A DNA stretch of 64,000 nucleotides from Dryomyza anilis (Eukaryota > Arthropoda > Insecta > Diptera > Dryomyzidae). Where the stretch lies: positions 5,290,501 through 5,354,500 of the forward strand of contig OX638133.1 in the NCBI GenBank assembly GCA_951804985.1. The letters are read 5' to 3'. The position numbers were made by a program, and so were the translations under genes. This document shows positions 35,270-47,449 of this stretch, one piece after another (within the stretch, counting starts at the first letter, position 1; the number at the start of each line of letters is the position of its first letter). Below the pieces are notes generated by a model. The model saw only the letters and a list, made by a program, of their open reading frames with translations. It was not told the origin of the DNA and did no database searches.

Positions 35270-35830
35270 TGGGGATGTTCAAAATACATCGATTTTTAAA
35301 AAACTCGATATATTGCTTCGATACATTGATGTTTTCCGATGCAATATAAGCCTCAGAATCTATTCGATACATCGATGTATTTTTTGATATATCGAATCAC
35401 TGTTAAATTCATATTTGCGAATCGAAACTAGCTAAAAATAATTAAATTTGATTATTTATGGAACTCTATTTGAAATTAGGCACTTTAAATTTCCATTTGC
35501 TTCATACATGGTTTTCATTTTTTCTAAAAATGACATAACATAGATTTAGACATTTTTGATTCACAATGCCTGAACTATTTTATATAATGAGAAAATGTTT
35601 CAAGTCAAACACTTATTTATTTTAACCTAATATATCTTATTTTGGTTATTTGACATAAAAAATATATAAAGTCTTCATAAAAAATTTAAATTATTTACAT
35701 GCAAAATTTCATTCGATGCATCGAAAACATCGATGTTTTTGTTCGATAGATCGGAAAACATCGCTGTAACAAGTCGATGTATTATATCGTTCAAGACATC
35801 GATGTTTATTTTTCAGATGGACCTCCCTAA
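35270..35830. mobile_element. ATCGAT-rich foldback element
   Basis: Both sides are dense in ACATCGATGT-like palindromes: left 35285-35400 (AAAATACATCGATTTT, GATATATCGAATC), right 35710-35830 (ATCGAAAACATCGATGTTTT, AGACATCGATGTTTATTTTT). The centre (35400-35700) is plain A/T. Ends are roughly inverted (GGGGATGTTCAAAA against GGGAGGTCCATCTGAAAA), which resembles hAT-type termini, but the match is poor. Confidence 0.5.
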
Positions 35831-36850
35831 TAACGAGATAATTCTATCCATACAAATATTTCCCGATACAATTCATTCAATCATATAATTGTTTCCCGAT
35901 TGAATTATTCCCCAAAACAATTCTTTCCGAATCTATACTTCCGATGTATTTATTTCAAGAGACAATTATTATATCTTTCCCGAACAATTTTCGCTTGAAG
36001 AAATCTTTCCCAAAAAATTCATTCTTGAGACAATTTATCATCGAGACTATTCATCTCCCACATAATTCTTTCTAGAACAATTCACCATTGAGACAATTCT
36101 TTCCCTGATAATTCTTCTCAGAGAAAAATAATACCTGTTATAATTGTGGAGCTCATTTTCAAAACGTGCTACTTTATAACAACTGCTTTTATTTCCATAA
36201 TACAGCCCAAAAATTGATATTAAAAAAAATAAGATATCTTACAATTTGCATTCGCATTTCTAGAACAAATCACCCTCATGAATATCTTTCCCGGACAATT
36301 TTTACTCGCGACAAATCTTCCCCAAAATGTGGTATTTGAGAAAAGGATTATCTAAATACTTCGGATCTTACAGTACCACCTCAAAGATGTAAATTTACGG
36401 ATTATGTTGATTTAAAAATATATTTCTTTGTGATTGATGATATCGGATATTCATTATATTCATTAGAATTAACGAAGTTTTTTTTATGTGCGTTTGGAAT
36501 TATCATAATTTAAAATGCAACCTTTCCGCACAAAACTTTTAACATTAAAAAAGAGAAAAGTAAAATTTATCAAACTTTACACAGATAACGATCTATAAAA
36601 CAGCATGCGAATACCCTTAGTATATTTAGGTTGCTATAATTTGTCATAATTTGCAATGGAACATTTTTTTAATATTAATATTATTTAATAGTTGAAACAT
36701 ATTTTATTATGCTATATAAATTGTTACATATTAAAAAAAAAATGCAACATTCAGCGAATGTATTTGAAATTGTTGTTATAGGTTCTTATTTTAAGGTAGG
36801 TACTTATTTTAAGGTTCATTTTTATCACAATTTAAAGTCGTCAAATTTTA
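35831..36850. repeat. Degenerate TTCCCGAACAATTC motif array and AT-rich spacer
   Basis: From 35860 to 36125 and again at 36280-36325, words like TTTCCCGAACAATT and GAGACAATTCTTTCCC recur about every 20 bp with strong decay. This is the complement of the GGGAAAGAATTGTC motif at 2400-2480. The rest (36350-36850) is A/T-rich with no gene. Confidence 0.55.
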
Positions 36851-38150
36851 CGAGTAAAGTTTCTTGAGCTTGAGCGGCGCAGCAACAACGACTTGCTGCC
36901 GCTACGACGGTATCACGTCCATCACAGACCCAGCACATCAGCTTCAAGACCCCAGACCCAGAGCCATCGCACCAACAAAGTTCGGAACGTTGCGCTACAA
37001 AATGCTGGCAAATGAAACGTTCATTTTAGTTGGATGCCTGACTGAGAGAATGAATGGATGGATGAATGGCTGTGTGGATGGTAGAAAGGACGAATACTGG
37101 CAATGGGTTAGAATGGAGCAAGGCGTCAAAAAGTGGACGGGGCGGCGAAGGAACGAGGAACAAATGAACGAACATGAAGATAAGAACTAACGATAAGCAG
37201 CGTGGTGTATGTGGCAAAAGGACATCAGGACGGAGGACGGGCAGAAGGTAAAGGCAAATTTAACATTTTAGAGAAATTCGTCGTCGTCGACTACAGCAGG
37301 AGTGGCAGCAATGGGAGGGTTGCTGATGTGGTCGGAAGAGCAGACGGCATCGTATTTCGCACTTGTGTTGGGGGTATGGAAAAGGAAGAGTAAAAGAGGA
37401 TAAAGCAGAAGGGGCAGCAGATAGAAGTTTAGGAAGAACAAAAACGAAACAATTTGTAATGTATCTGCGAGATGAAGGCGAACACATACGTATCCATCGG
37501 AGTATTTGAAGCTGTAACTGCGTTTATGTCTGTTGGGTGTCTGTAGGGTGTCTGTTCTGTATCTCAATAACTGGGGGTGGCAATGTATCGTACGTATCGA
37601 ATCGAATCGTATCGCCTGGATATGCTTTAAATTTAAATTATCGCCGAAATGCCAAAGCCAACGATGACTTTAAGCCAAATTTAATGCTTTTCCCGTACAT
37701 TTTCGCTGCGAAAGCTTCGAACAAAAGCCATAACGGGTTGTGTAGTTTCAAAATTAAAATTAAATTTATTTTATAAATCATTTCAATGTTTAATTTGAAG
37801 TCATTTGCAATTGCAGCCATTTGCCATTGTCTCTGTGTATGTCTGTCTATCTGTCTGTCTCAGAGTCAGATATAAAATTTAAGCATCACATTTAATTGCT
37901 GCAAATGTTCATTATTATTTTTAATAGAAGTTTATCTTGCATTTATTACCGAAAATCCGCAGCCAGCGCACTTTATACTTTATACAGTTTTATAAACCAT
38001 CAGCTGACGCCGCGAAAGCACCGGATGCCGCCTGTTGGGGCGGAAAACTTTTGGGAAACTCTGAACTTCTGCTGCTGCATTTATCGAAAGCACACGAAGA
38101 GCATGAACGTGCATTTAATGTGGGCAAAATTAGATAAGTATTAAATACTT
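36851..38150. other. GC-richer single-copy island
   Basis: Balanced, non-repetitive sequence with an (ATGG)n-like run at 37050-37080 and AGCAGGAG/GGCAGC words. An open frame of 108 codons (36864-37190) overlaps the ATGG run and shows no known domain. At 37570-38130 there is further single-copy sequence. No gene called; this may be conserved non-coding DNA. Confidence 0.4.
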
Positions 38151-38210
38151 GGGTTTATACTTTTTAATACCTATTCAGGATTATTGCAATCCATGCGATG
38201 AAGACTTTTT

Positions 38211-38830
38211 TTTACTAAAAATTCAATTTTTCACTAAAAATTCAATTTTTCACTAAAAATTCAATTTTTCACTAAAAATTCAATTTTTCACTAAAAATTC
38301 AATTTTTCACTAAAAATTCAATTTTTCACTAAAAATTCAATTTTTCACTAAAAATTCAATTTTTCACTAAAAATTCAATTTTTCACTAAAATTTCAATTT
38401 TTCACTAAAAATTCAATTTTTCACTACAAATTCAATTTATCACTAAAAATTCAATTTTTCACTAAAAATTAATTTTTCACTAAAAATTAATTTTTCACTA
38501 AAAATTCAATTTTTGAATAAAAATTTAAATTTTCACTAAAAATTCGATTTTTCACTAAAAATTCAATTTTTCACTAAAAATTCAATTTATCACTAAAAAT
38601 TCAATTTATCACTAAATATTCAATTTTTCACTACAAATTCAATTTTTCACTAAATATTCAATTTTTCACTAAAAAATCAATTTTTCACTAAAAATTCAAT
38701 TTTTCACTAAAAATTCAATTTTTCACTAAAAATTCAATTTTTCACTACAAATTCAATTTTTCACTAAATATTCAATTTTTCACTAAAAAATCAAATTTTC
38801 ACTAAAATTTCAAATTTTTCACATAAATTC
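38211..38830. repeat. 19-bp minisatellite
   Basis: About 33 tandem units of ATTCAATTTTTCACTAAAA. Units at the left are nearly identical; those right of 38450 have increasing substitutions and small indels, and decayed units trail on to about 39000. Confidence 0.93.
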
Positions 38831-39126
38831 AATATTTCCTTAAAACTAAATTCATCACTAAAAGTTCAAATTTTCACTAAAAAAAAACCAATTTTTTGTT
38901 AAAAAATTAGTTTTTTACATTAAAAATTCCATTTTTACTAAAAATTAAATTTTTCTCAAAAAATATATTTTTCAAAGAAAAAAATTTATCACTAACAATT
39001 CAAATTTAAAATAAAAATAAATTTATAATTATTTTACTATTAAATTTTTTCAATTAAAATTAAATTTGTTATTAAAAAAATAATTTGATACGTACTTTTT
39101 TTTTTATGACGTTACGTTTTATAGAA

Positions 39127-40830
39127 AACTTGCTGGACCCGTGCACGACTCGTGCAAAGATTTTGTGAATTCAATGATATGGAGTGATTTTATTAATAGA
39201 AAGAATATTTATTATTTATTTTCGATAGTCTAATTGAGTTTGTTTGGTGGGTTCTACTACATATTCCAAATTTTAAGCAAATTTTAATTTTTTCGTGTTT
39301 TGCTTTTATGTTTTTGCTTTATGTATTTGGACCCGTGCACGACTCGTACAAAGATTTTGTGTTTTTAATTTTATGTTTTTGCTTTTCTGTTTTTGCTTTT
39401 ATTTTTAATTTTGTATTTTGCTTTTGTTTATGTGTTTTGCTTTAGTTTATGTGTTTTTGCTCTTGTGTTTTTATACCCTACACTAAGAGTGAAAGGGTAT
39501 ATTCAGTTTGGTACGCCGTTTGTAACACCCAGAAGGAAGCATCTCCGGTATGGAAGTATATATATTCTTGATCAGCATGACCTCCTGAGTCGATTTAGCG
39601 ATGTCCGTCTGTCCGTCTGTCTCTCTTTTGAAATCCCTACTACTTTTAAAATTGAAGAGCTAGATAAATGAAACTTATAACTTAGATTACTAATGTACAT
39701 ACGCTGTATGTGCGCTGTATTGGCGAGATCGGTCCATTGTGACCTATGATCCGACCACTTATGTTCAAATACCTCATATAAAATGTACATATAAAGATCA
39801 ATTTTTATGTATACGGGCTTAGGTAAACTTTTTTTGGTCAAATATATATTGACATCATGCTCAAATACATGATAATAATGTTTTCCGGCGAAAAGACTTG
39901 TGGTTCACAAAAAAAAAATCGAAATTCGGTACACCTACCCATTTGTAAATATGGGTATCAAATGAATAGAAATTCTTCAGCAACTGAATGTTTGTAGTTA
40001 TTTTCAGGATTCGTATAACCTGGTGACCTATATATCACTTTGTATGGTAACCACACATATGTGTAGGGAATTTATAGTCGGCTTAGACCGACTATAATTT
40101 TGATAATCCTAACTATCACAATTACACCTACTTTAAAATTTCCCATGTGATCTAACCTTCCCAACTGGTTGCTCTTGTGTTTTGCTATTGTATTTTTGCT
40201 TTTGCTTTTTTTTGTGTTTTGTTTTTGCTTTGGTTTTTGTTTTGTTTTTGTTTTTGTGTCTTTGCTTATGTTTTTTCTTTTGTTTTTGTGTTTTTGCTTT
40301 TGTTTTTTTTTTTGCTTTTGTGTCTTTGCTTTTGTTTTTGTATTTTTGTTTTTTAATTTTGCTTTTGTTTTTGCTGTTGTGATTTTGATTTTTTTTGTGT
40401 TTTTGCTTTTGATTTTGTGGTTCTACCGTTGTTGTTTGTGGTTCTGCTTTTATAATTTGCATTTGCTTTTGTTTTTGTTCTACCATCTTTTGTTTTGTTT
40501 TTATTTTGCTTTAGTACCTGCTTTTGTTTACGTGTTTTTGCTTTTGTAATTTTTTTTATTTGAGGTTTTTGTTTCATCTTCTTAGCTGGTGTAAGTCCCA
40601 CGTTGAAAGTTTAGGTTGTATGGAAGGTGCCACGCCCCTTAGTTTAATTCCGCCCATATATAGCCTATTTCACCCTCCGGACTCCATAATATCCTGGTAC
40701 AAAATTTCAGTCAAATCTGTTCAGTGGTTTAGACGTGATACTGGAACAAACAGACAGACACATAGCCTGACAGACAAACGGACCAAGAGTTTTTATATAT
40801 AAACTAGCAGGGACCCATGCTTCGTTGTGG
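39127..40830 (+). mobile_element. T-rich-array element, copy 3, interrupted by mini-me
   Basis: GGACCCGTGCACGACTCGTG occurs at 39136 and nearly the same at 39330, each followed by CAAAGATTTTGTG; a TTTTGTGTTTTTGCTTTTG array follows (39290-39471, resuming at 40169-40560), then the conserved module TCTTAGCTGGTGTAAGTCC through CAGTGGTTTAGACGTGATAC, the ACAGACAGACA tail and AACTAGCAGGGACCCATGC. It is the most complete copy of this family. No coding sequence; the class is unknown. Confidence 0.68.
39472..40168 (+). mobile_element. Mini-me-like (GTCY)n element, copy 2
   Basis: Starts TATACCCTACACTAAGAGTG and ends CCCAACTGG, with the same internal order as copies 1 and 3: terminal hairpin, GTTTGTAACACCCAGAAGG core, GTCTGTCCGTCTGTC run, TATAGTCGG/CCGACTATA hairpin. 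It sits in the T-rich array between two copies of TTGCTCTTGTGTTTT (39457-39471 and 40169-40183), which may be a target duplication or just the array's own repetition. The (GTCY)n block is shorter than in the other copies. Confidence 0.85.
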
Positions 40831-40889
40831 ACGTTTTATATAGGTGTTATAAATGTAGTAACAAAACAAAAATAATTCTCGGCTAAAAC

Positions 40890-41140
40890 TACTTTTCTCA
40901 AAGACAATACTTCCTCGGACTGTTCTTCTCCGTAGAATTCTTCCCCGTGAAATTCTTCCCGGTAGAATACTTTCGCGTAGAATTCTTCCCCGTAGAGTTT
41001 TTCCCCGTAGAAGTATTAGTGTATGTTTGATGAGTTTTAGTGTGATGAGTTTTAGTGTGGTGAGTTTTAATATGGTGAGTTTCGTTGTGGTGAATTTCGG
41101 TGTGGTGAATTTCCGTGTGGTGAGTTTAAAGAATTTGGGG
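40890..41140. repeat. Degenerate TTCCCCGTAGAATTC and GTGGTGAGTTT arrays
   Basis: 40905-41010 repeats TTCTTCCCCGTAGAATTC-like units of about 20 bp. It passes directly into GATGAGTTTTAGTGTG/GTGGTGAATTTCGGTG units of about 15 bp (41025-41135). The second motif is the complement of the CACCACACTAAAACT array at 541-1330, and the first resembles the GGAAAGAATTG motif that accompanies it there, so the two motifs travel together. Confidence 0.7.
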
Positions 41141-42940
41141 TGGGTTTTAAGAATAGAAAAATTTAAAAAAAAGCAGAACCAATAGAAGACATTTTGTAAT
41201 TTGTATTGTTAATTCGGACATTGCTCAAAATAATAAAGAACCATTTTCTTTTTTATCATTGGATCTAAATTTTTTTAAAAATATTTCAAAACTTACTAAA
41301 ACAAAAATCAAATTTTTAGGTTTTGAATCAAATATCTTGAAACAAATTGGGATTTCTTTTTATATTATCAATTTACAATTTATTATTGGATCTAAATTAT
41401 TAAAAAAAATATTACAATTTTTCAGGTTTAGGATTCAAACATCTGGAAAACCAAAATTTTCGATTGTAATTTTCTTAAAACCATTACGTGATAGGAAAAA
41501 CCCAAGTATGCAATTCAAATTAGCACTCTAAAGTTATATTGAAATAATGCATTGGATGTTTTTCACGTTTTATAGATTAGTATAATTTGCCATATTGATT
41601 TAAAAATTAATATGTATTTACTGAGTTAATAAATACTTAAAAAAATAATGAATTTTGCTAAAAAGAAAAACAATTTCTATGTTTTGTTGCTATAAACAAT
41701 TTATTTCACACTATTTAATTATTTTTTTGTCTATGCTGCATATAATATTGATTTCCATTTAATTGTTTTTTTTTTTATAATTTTAAATTTGCTTTCAATT
41801 TGTATTATTTATTTTTATTAATTTTGAATTTTCTTTCAAATATTTGTTTAATTAATTTTGAACTTTTAAATATGTTGCAGTGTTTTTGTTAAAATAGCTG
41901 CATATTATATGAACTAAACCTTGATATTGTTGGGTTTTTTTTATGTTATTATAATTTTACTTTTAAACGCAACGTGCTTATGTAATACGCACATGTATAT
42001 TTTTTATTTTTATTATAAACAGTATTTTCATAAATTACTATCATTAGAATAATTATTTGAACTTATGCTTAGTTAACTTAGATAAATATGCAGACATTTT
42101 TTAATGATAGTTTACAAAGTGGTAGCGGAGACAACGTATAGTGTAGCGTAAAATATATGAATTAAACAAATTAAATTATTATTTAATATACTTGGAGATT
42201 ATTGACAAAATATTGAATATACTTTTAAATATAATAAAGAAAAATTCCAATAAAAGCATCTAAGATTTGTTTACATTTAACTAAAAAATAAAAATGTATT
42301 CGTTGTAATGCACTCGACTACGACTACGATTTGCACAAGTGCTGCCTAAGTAAAACACAAAACAAATTCAACTAAACTTTTAATGTGACTTAATTTTAAC
42401 TAACATTTTGCTTCACACTTTGCTGCTTGTGTTAATTAAAACTCGTACTATATGCGGCATAACAAAGTGCTTAATAATTGCTACAAATTTACACAAAACA
42501 ATTTGAAATAAACTGAATTTTAATATTTAAATAAATAATATTTTGTAATTATTAAGCGAAAACATGTTGAAATGTTTTAAATTTTAATAATACTTAAAAA
42601 CAATAGATGTTTAATTAAATTTAAAATTATTTTTCTTTTGTTTAATGTTTTAGTGCACAATTATACAAAATCATTTATTTATTAAACAAACCAATTAACA
42701 CTTAATTTGTTGCTATAATCAGTCTTAGTTTAAAATGTTTTGTTTTGTAGAAACTGCGAATTCTAGAAATTTTTAAGTTTTGTTTTATTGAAGGGCATAA
42801 AATTAAATATAATTTGAATTTAAATCTTTTGATTCGAAGAGACATTAAATAACACAATTTAAATTTTAAAACACTCTGTAAAACGGAATCCAAATAATAT
42901 CTATTAGATTTCCTACTTTCGAAACGTTGATTATTCAATA
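41141..42940. other. AT-rich region, no repeats recognised
   Basis: Strongly A/T-rich and apparently single copy. Open frames are A/T-driven and unrecognised. It could be UTR, intron or intergenic DNA. Confidence 0.35.
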
Positions 42941-45210
42941 AATCTGCTTAATCGATTAATCAAACGATTGATTAATCAATGATAAATAAATTAATCAATT
43001 TGATTAATCAATTTCTGATTCATTAAAAAACTAATCAGCATTTTTGAATCGTCATGTTTTATTCTAATTAATCATAATTGTATAATTTGATTTATCAGCA
43101 TTTTGATTAAATAAAATATATTATTGATATATTTCATTAAATAAACGATTGATTAATTAATTTTTGATTAATTAATTAATCTATTTGATTAAACAATAAA
43201 TTATTCTTAATTATCAAAATTGTAACCAATTGATTTATCATCATTTCGATTAAATTGAATATTTGATTAATATGTCACTGCTTCGTGACATAATTCATAA
43301 TGCTTTAATACACGGGTCTTGATTAATCAATTTCTCATTAATTAATTTATAAATTAATCAATTTGATTAATCAATTTCTGATTACTTAATAAATTTATCA
43401 ATTTGATTAATTCTGATTAATTAATAATTTAATCAAATTTGATTAATTAATAAATTAATCAAATTCTGATTAATTAATCAATTCCCGATTAATTAATAAA
43501 TTAATCAATTTGATTTATCAATTTCTGTTTAAATAATCAACATTTTTATAATTTAAAGATTAATTCTGATTAAACAAAAGTATAATTAATTGATTTAGCC
43601 ACATTCTAATTAAATAAAAAACTTCATTAATATACTTCGATTAATTAAACGATTGATTATTCAATAAATTAATTGATAAGCATTTTTGATTAATCAAAGG
43701 ATGTATTCTGATTAATCAACATTGTAATTAATTAATTAATCAGCATATTGATTAAATAGAATATTTGATTAATATACTTTTACTTCACAATATACTTTTA
43801 CTTCATAATGCTTTTCTACATAGGTCTTGAATATTTTATTTAGAATATTCAAACTGTTTGATTAATCAATTTATCATTAATTAATTAATAAATTAATCAA
43901 ATTGATTAAACAATTTCTGATGACTTAAGAAATTAATCAATTTGATTAATCAATTTCTGATTACTTAATAAATTTATCAAATTCTGATTAATTAATCATT
44001 TTCTGATTAATAAATTAATATGATTAATCAATTTCTGATTAACATTTTGTTTAATTTTAAGATTTATTCTGATTATACAAAAAACTTGATTAATAACTTC
44101 GATTTATTAATCAATTAATTAATTAATTAATAAGAATTTTTGATTAATCAAAACATTTATTCTGATTAATCAAAATTGTAATTAATTGATAAATCAGCAT
44201 GTTCATTAATATACTTTTGCGTCACGACATAATGCTTTACTACATGGTTCTTTAACATTTCGTTTCGAATATTCAAACTGTTTGATTAATCAATTTCTCA
44301 TTCATTAATAAAATAAACAATTTCTAGTTACTGAATAAATTTATCAATTTGATTAATAAATTTCTGATTAATTAATTAATAAATTAATCAATTCCTGATA
44401 AATTAAAAAATTTGATTTATCAATTTCTGATTAAATAATCAACATTTTGATTAATTTAAAGCTTTATTCTGATTAAACAAAATTGTAATTAATTGATTTA
44501 TCCGCATTTTGATAAAATAAAAAACTTGATCAAACGATTGATTAATAAGCATTTTTGATTAATCAAAAGATATATTCTGATTAATAAAAATTTAATTAAT
44601 TGATTAATCAGTATTTTTTGAAATAGAATATTTGATTAATATACTTTTGTGTCACGACATACTTCATAATGCTTTACTACATGGTACGTGAACATTTCAT
44701 TTCGTATAATCAAACTGTGTGCATTAATTAAGTTCTGATTAATTGATTTATCAAGATTTTTGAATAATCAAAACGTTGACTAATGATTTAAGAAGGATTC
44801 TGCTTAATCGATTTTTGATAAATCAAAATATTAATTAATCATGATGCTGATTAACCATAATTACAATTATTTGATTAATGAGCTTTTTGATTTCTCTTTC
44901 ACAAAATATTTTATACATTTTATTTGTTAACCAAATTTTCACTTCAATTTTAAAACGTTTTTGACTAAAATTATTTCATTTTTAATTAATCAAATTTCGA
45001 ATTATGCTATTAAACTAACTTCTGATTAATCAAATTTTGATTAATCAAAAATTAAATTAATCAAAAAACTAGATTAATCGATTAATCAATATATGATTAA
45101 TCAAAATTATGTTTAATCAATTAATTAGAAAACTTGATTAATCAAAAAAAAAAAACTAGACAAATCGAAGATTTTAAATAATCAAAAATTTCGCTAAATC
45201 GATTAATCTC
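42941..45210. repeat. Field of TTGATTAATCAA palindromes
   Basis: Across about 2.3 kb the words GATTAATCAATTT, TTAATTAATTAAT and their complements recur every 10-25 bp, mostly as perfect or near-perfect palindromes. A larger, loose periodicity is visible: TAATATACTTTTGTGTCACG-like segments with a following CATAATGCTTTACTACATGG occur near 43275, 43790, 44210 and 44640, about 430-520 bp apart. It is therefore a decayed tandem array of a long unit. No coding capacity. Confidence 0.8.
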
Positions 45211-47189
45211 AGACCTATTTCTAATAATTAATTTTTAAAAAATATCTTAATCAATTTTGCCTAAACATGTCAAAACATTGTGAAACCATTGAACAATTTT
45301 CAAATCGATTTGATGTTAAATTTTGCATAATTCAAATGTCATCTTTAATGGGGATACAATTTTTAACTATACAATTTTATAACAAATTTATTTTCACATA
45401 AAATAACTTTTTAAATTAAATTTTTTGATTAACGTCATTGTAAAATTAAAATCCATCAACCACATTAAAAAACGATATTGCACGTTTACAAAAATCTTGA
45501 AATAACTGAGAATTACTTCTTGAGAAATGCTATGAACATATTAATCTAGCAATTAGTAGTTCAAATTTTGTATTTGCGATATTGATTCTTATAAAATCAA
45601 GCCATAAACTTTACAAAAAAGCATAGTAAAAATGAATTTGATAAATTTACTTCGAATACAAAGATATAAATCCGCATTAACACGCGCTATGAAATACAAA
45701 AATGTTTATTGAAAGTCAGTTGTTTTGCAAAATAATATTTATTGTTAATGCAAAAAAATTAGTAGAATTTTCTCAAATTTGACACAATCTCCATGTTGTA
45801 TATAAAAAAAACTGTAACTTATTGTAAAAAATAGACTAAAACTAAAACCGCTTAAAACATGCCTAAAAAATATATACAAACATTTTACAAATATTGAATT
45901 GCATAAAAATGCAGACTGGCTGCATTTTTTTTACAACAAAAAAAAATAAACTAATGCAAAAATAAAAGATATTAATTTCAATATAATATAATTAATTCTT
46001 TATAAAAATAAGCTAAAATATAAATTTCGAAAAATGTACAAAAGCGCGTTTTCGTCAGTTGCTGAATTCAAACGGCTTGCATTAAAATAAGCAAATTATT
46101 TAAACTAAATTTAAATAAACTTAAACTCTAACAAATTTAAGCCAACAGTTTATTAGACTACAATTAAAATTGCATATTAAAGTAAAGTAGTAAAAAAGAG
46201 GCGTAAAATGAAATTTACATTTGATAGAAAAGCAGAAAGTGTAGAAAAGTTGAAGGGTAAAAGACGACGATAAAGTGTGGAAAAATTGAAATGTAGAAAA
46301 TATAAATTGTAAAATGCTAAAGATTAAGTTACAAATAAGTATACAATGTAATTGTGTAGTAATTATTCATAAAGTATTATATATAAATAACTATTTTGAA
46401 ACGTTTTGTAAATATTTGCAAATATGTATTATCAAAAACTTATTATTTTTTATTTCTCTGGTTGCTGCAGTATTTGTTCTAGTTCTTGTTGTTCTTGTTG
46501 TTGTTGTTGCTGTCGAGTAACTGAAGGCAGTGTAGCTGCTATTTTGTTGATAATATAGGGTATTGTATTGTTTTGTAATATTTTTATAATAAATATTTAC
46601 ATATACTAAATATACGTGGGGGCTGCCTGTTTGATATTGTGTATAAATGTAAATTTACTATTGTTGTAATTTATTTAAATTGCAAATTTTAATTCAAAAA
46701 CAAACAGAAAAATAAAAAAAAAAACTATTACAAACGTTCGTTCAATTATTGTTGTCTGTAGTAGTATCGCGTAATAATATCTAAAGATACGGTGTGCCAC
46801 AGCTAAAATGTGCCATGTTTACTTAAATTTAAACTGTTTTACAAGGTTTCAGCATAATGCTAACAACACACACACTAAATTTGCGAAGAGAAACATATAT
46901 TTTAATGATTTACTGCTATTAAAATATGTGAGCTTTATTCTTTAAGTGAAATATATGATTTTTATAATATTTATCTTTTATTCTTATTGTTTTTAATGGA
47001 ATTTTGTAGAATTTATAATTAATTTTTTTTTTTTTCAGCATATAAATTGCAGAATTTGACAATTCGAAGTATTTGTTTCAATTTTTGAGAAAAGTCGATT
47101 AATATGTCTTCGTGGCAGCAGTGAAACTTATTTTGTTTTATATAAAAAAACATTTGAAAAATTGTATGTTTTTTACTAGACTAAAGCTC
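45211..47189. other. AT-rich region with one candidate coding end
   Basis: Mostly A/T-rich single-copy sequence. The only protein-like stretch is the minus-strand candidate listed separately at 46450-46557. Sequence at 46700-46880 is more balanced but has no feature. Confidence 0.35.
46450..46557 (-). CDS. Candidate C-terminal coding exon, unrecognised
   Basis: On the minus strand a frame open from about 46612 reads IAATLPSVTRQQQQQQ then EQQELEQILQQPEK and a TAA at 46450-46452. The composition (Gln/Glu/Leu, amphipathic) is more protein-like than neighbouring frames, and AG dinucleotides near 46545-46557 could be acceptors, but there is no good polypyrimidine tract and no upstream exon is identified. 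The CAA repeat alone could produce the Gln run. It may simply be a triplet repeat in non-coding DNA. Confidence 0.15.
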   Translation of the reverse strand, partial: YIINKIAATLPSVTRQQQQQQEQQELEQILQQPEK

Positions 47190-47449
47190 GAATCACACGA
47201 TTGACTAAATTGTATCAATTTTAGTTGATTGCATCAATTCAAGAATTGATGCATATTGTTGATGTTCGATTCGTCAACAAAAATTGACGCAATTTGGTTG
47301 ATGCTTTTACAATTTTTGTATTGAAACTGAAACAACAAAAAAACATTTAAAATTGATACAAAATTGCGTCAACAGGAAATTTCCCCACATTTATTGATAT
47401 TCGACAAAATTGTGTTGATGGTTGATGCTTTGCATCAATCGTGTGATTC
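47190..47449. mobile_element. 260-bp MITE with GAATCACACGATTGA ends
   Basis: Starts GAATCACACGATTGACTAA and ends TTGCATCAATCGTGTGATTC, a 15-bp terminal inverted repeat. Between them, TTGATGC/GCATCAA and AATTGACGCAATTT words alternate. No coding capacity. No clear target duplication. Confidence 0.75.

Noticed and set aside
36864..37190. 108-codon open frame
   Set aside because: No domain, includes an ATGG microsatellite, and lacks splice or start context to favour it.
38211..38830. CRISPR array
   Set aside because: The 19-bp units are contiguous with no unique spacers, and the genome is eukaryotic. It is a minisatellite.
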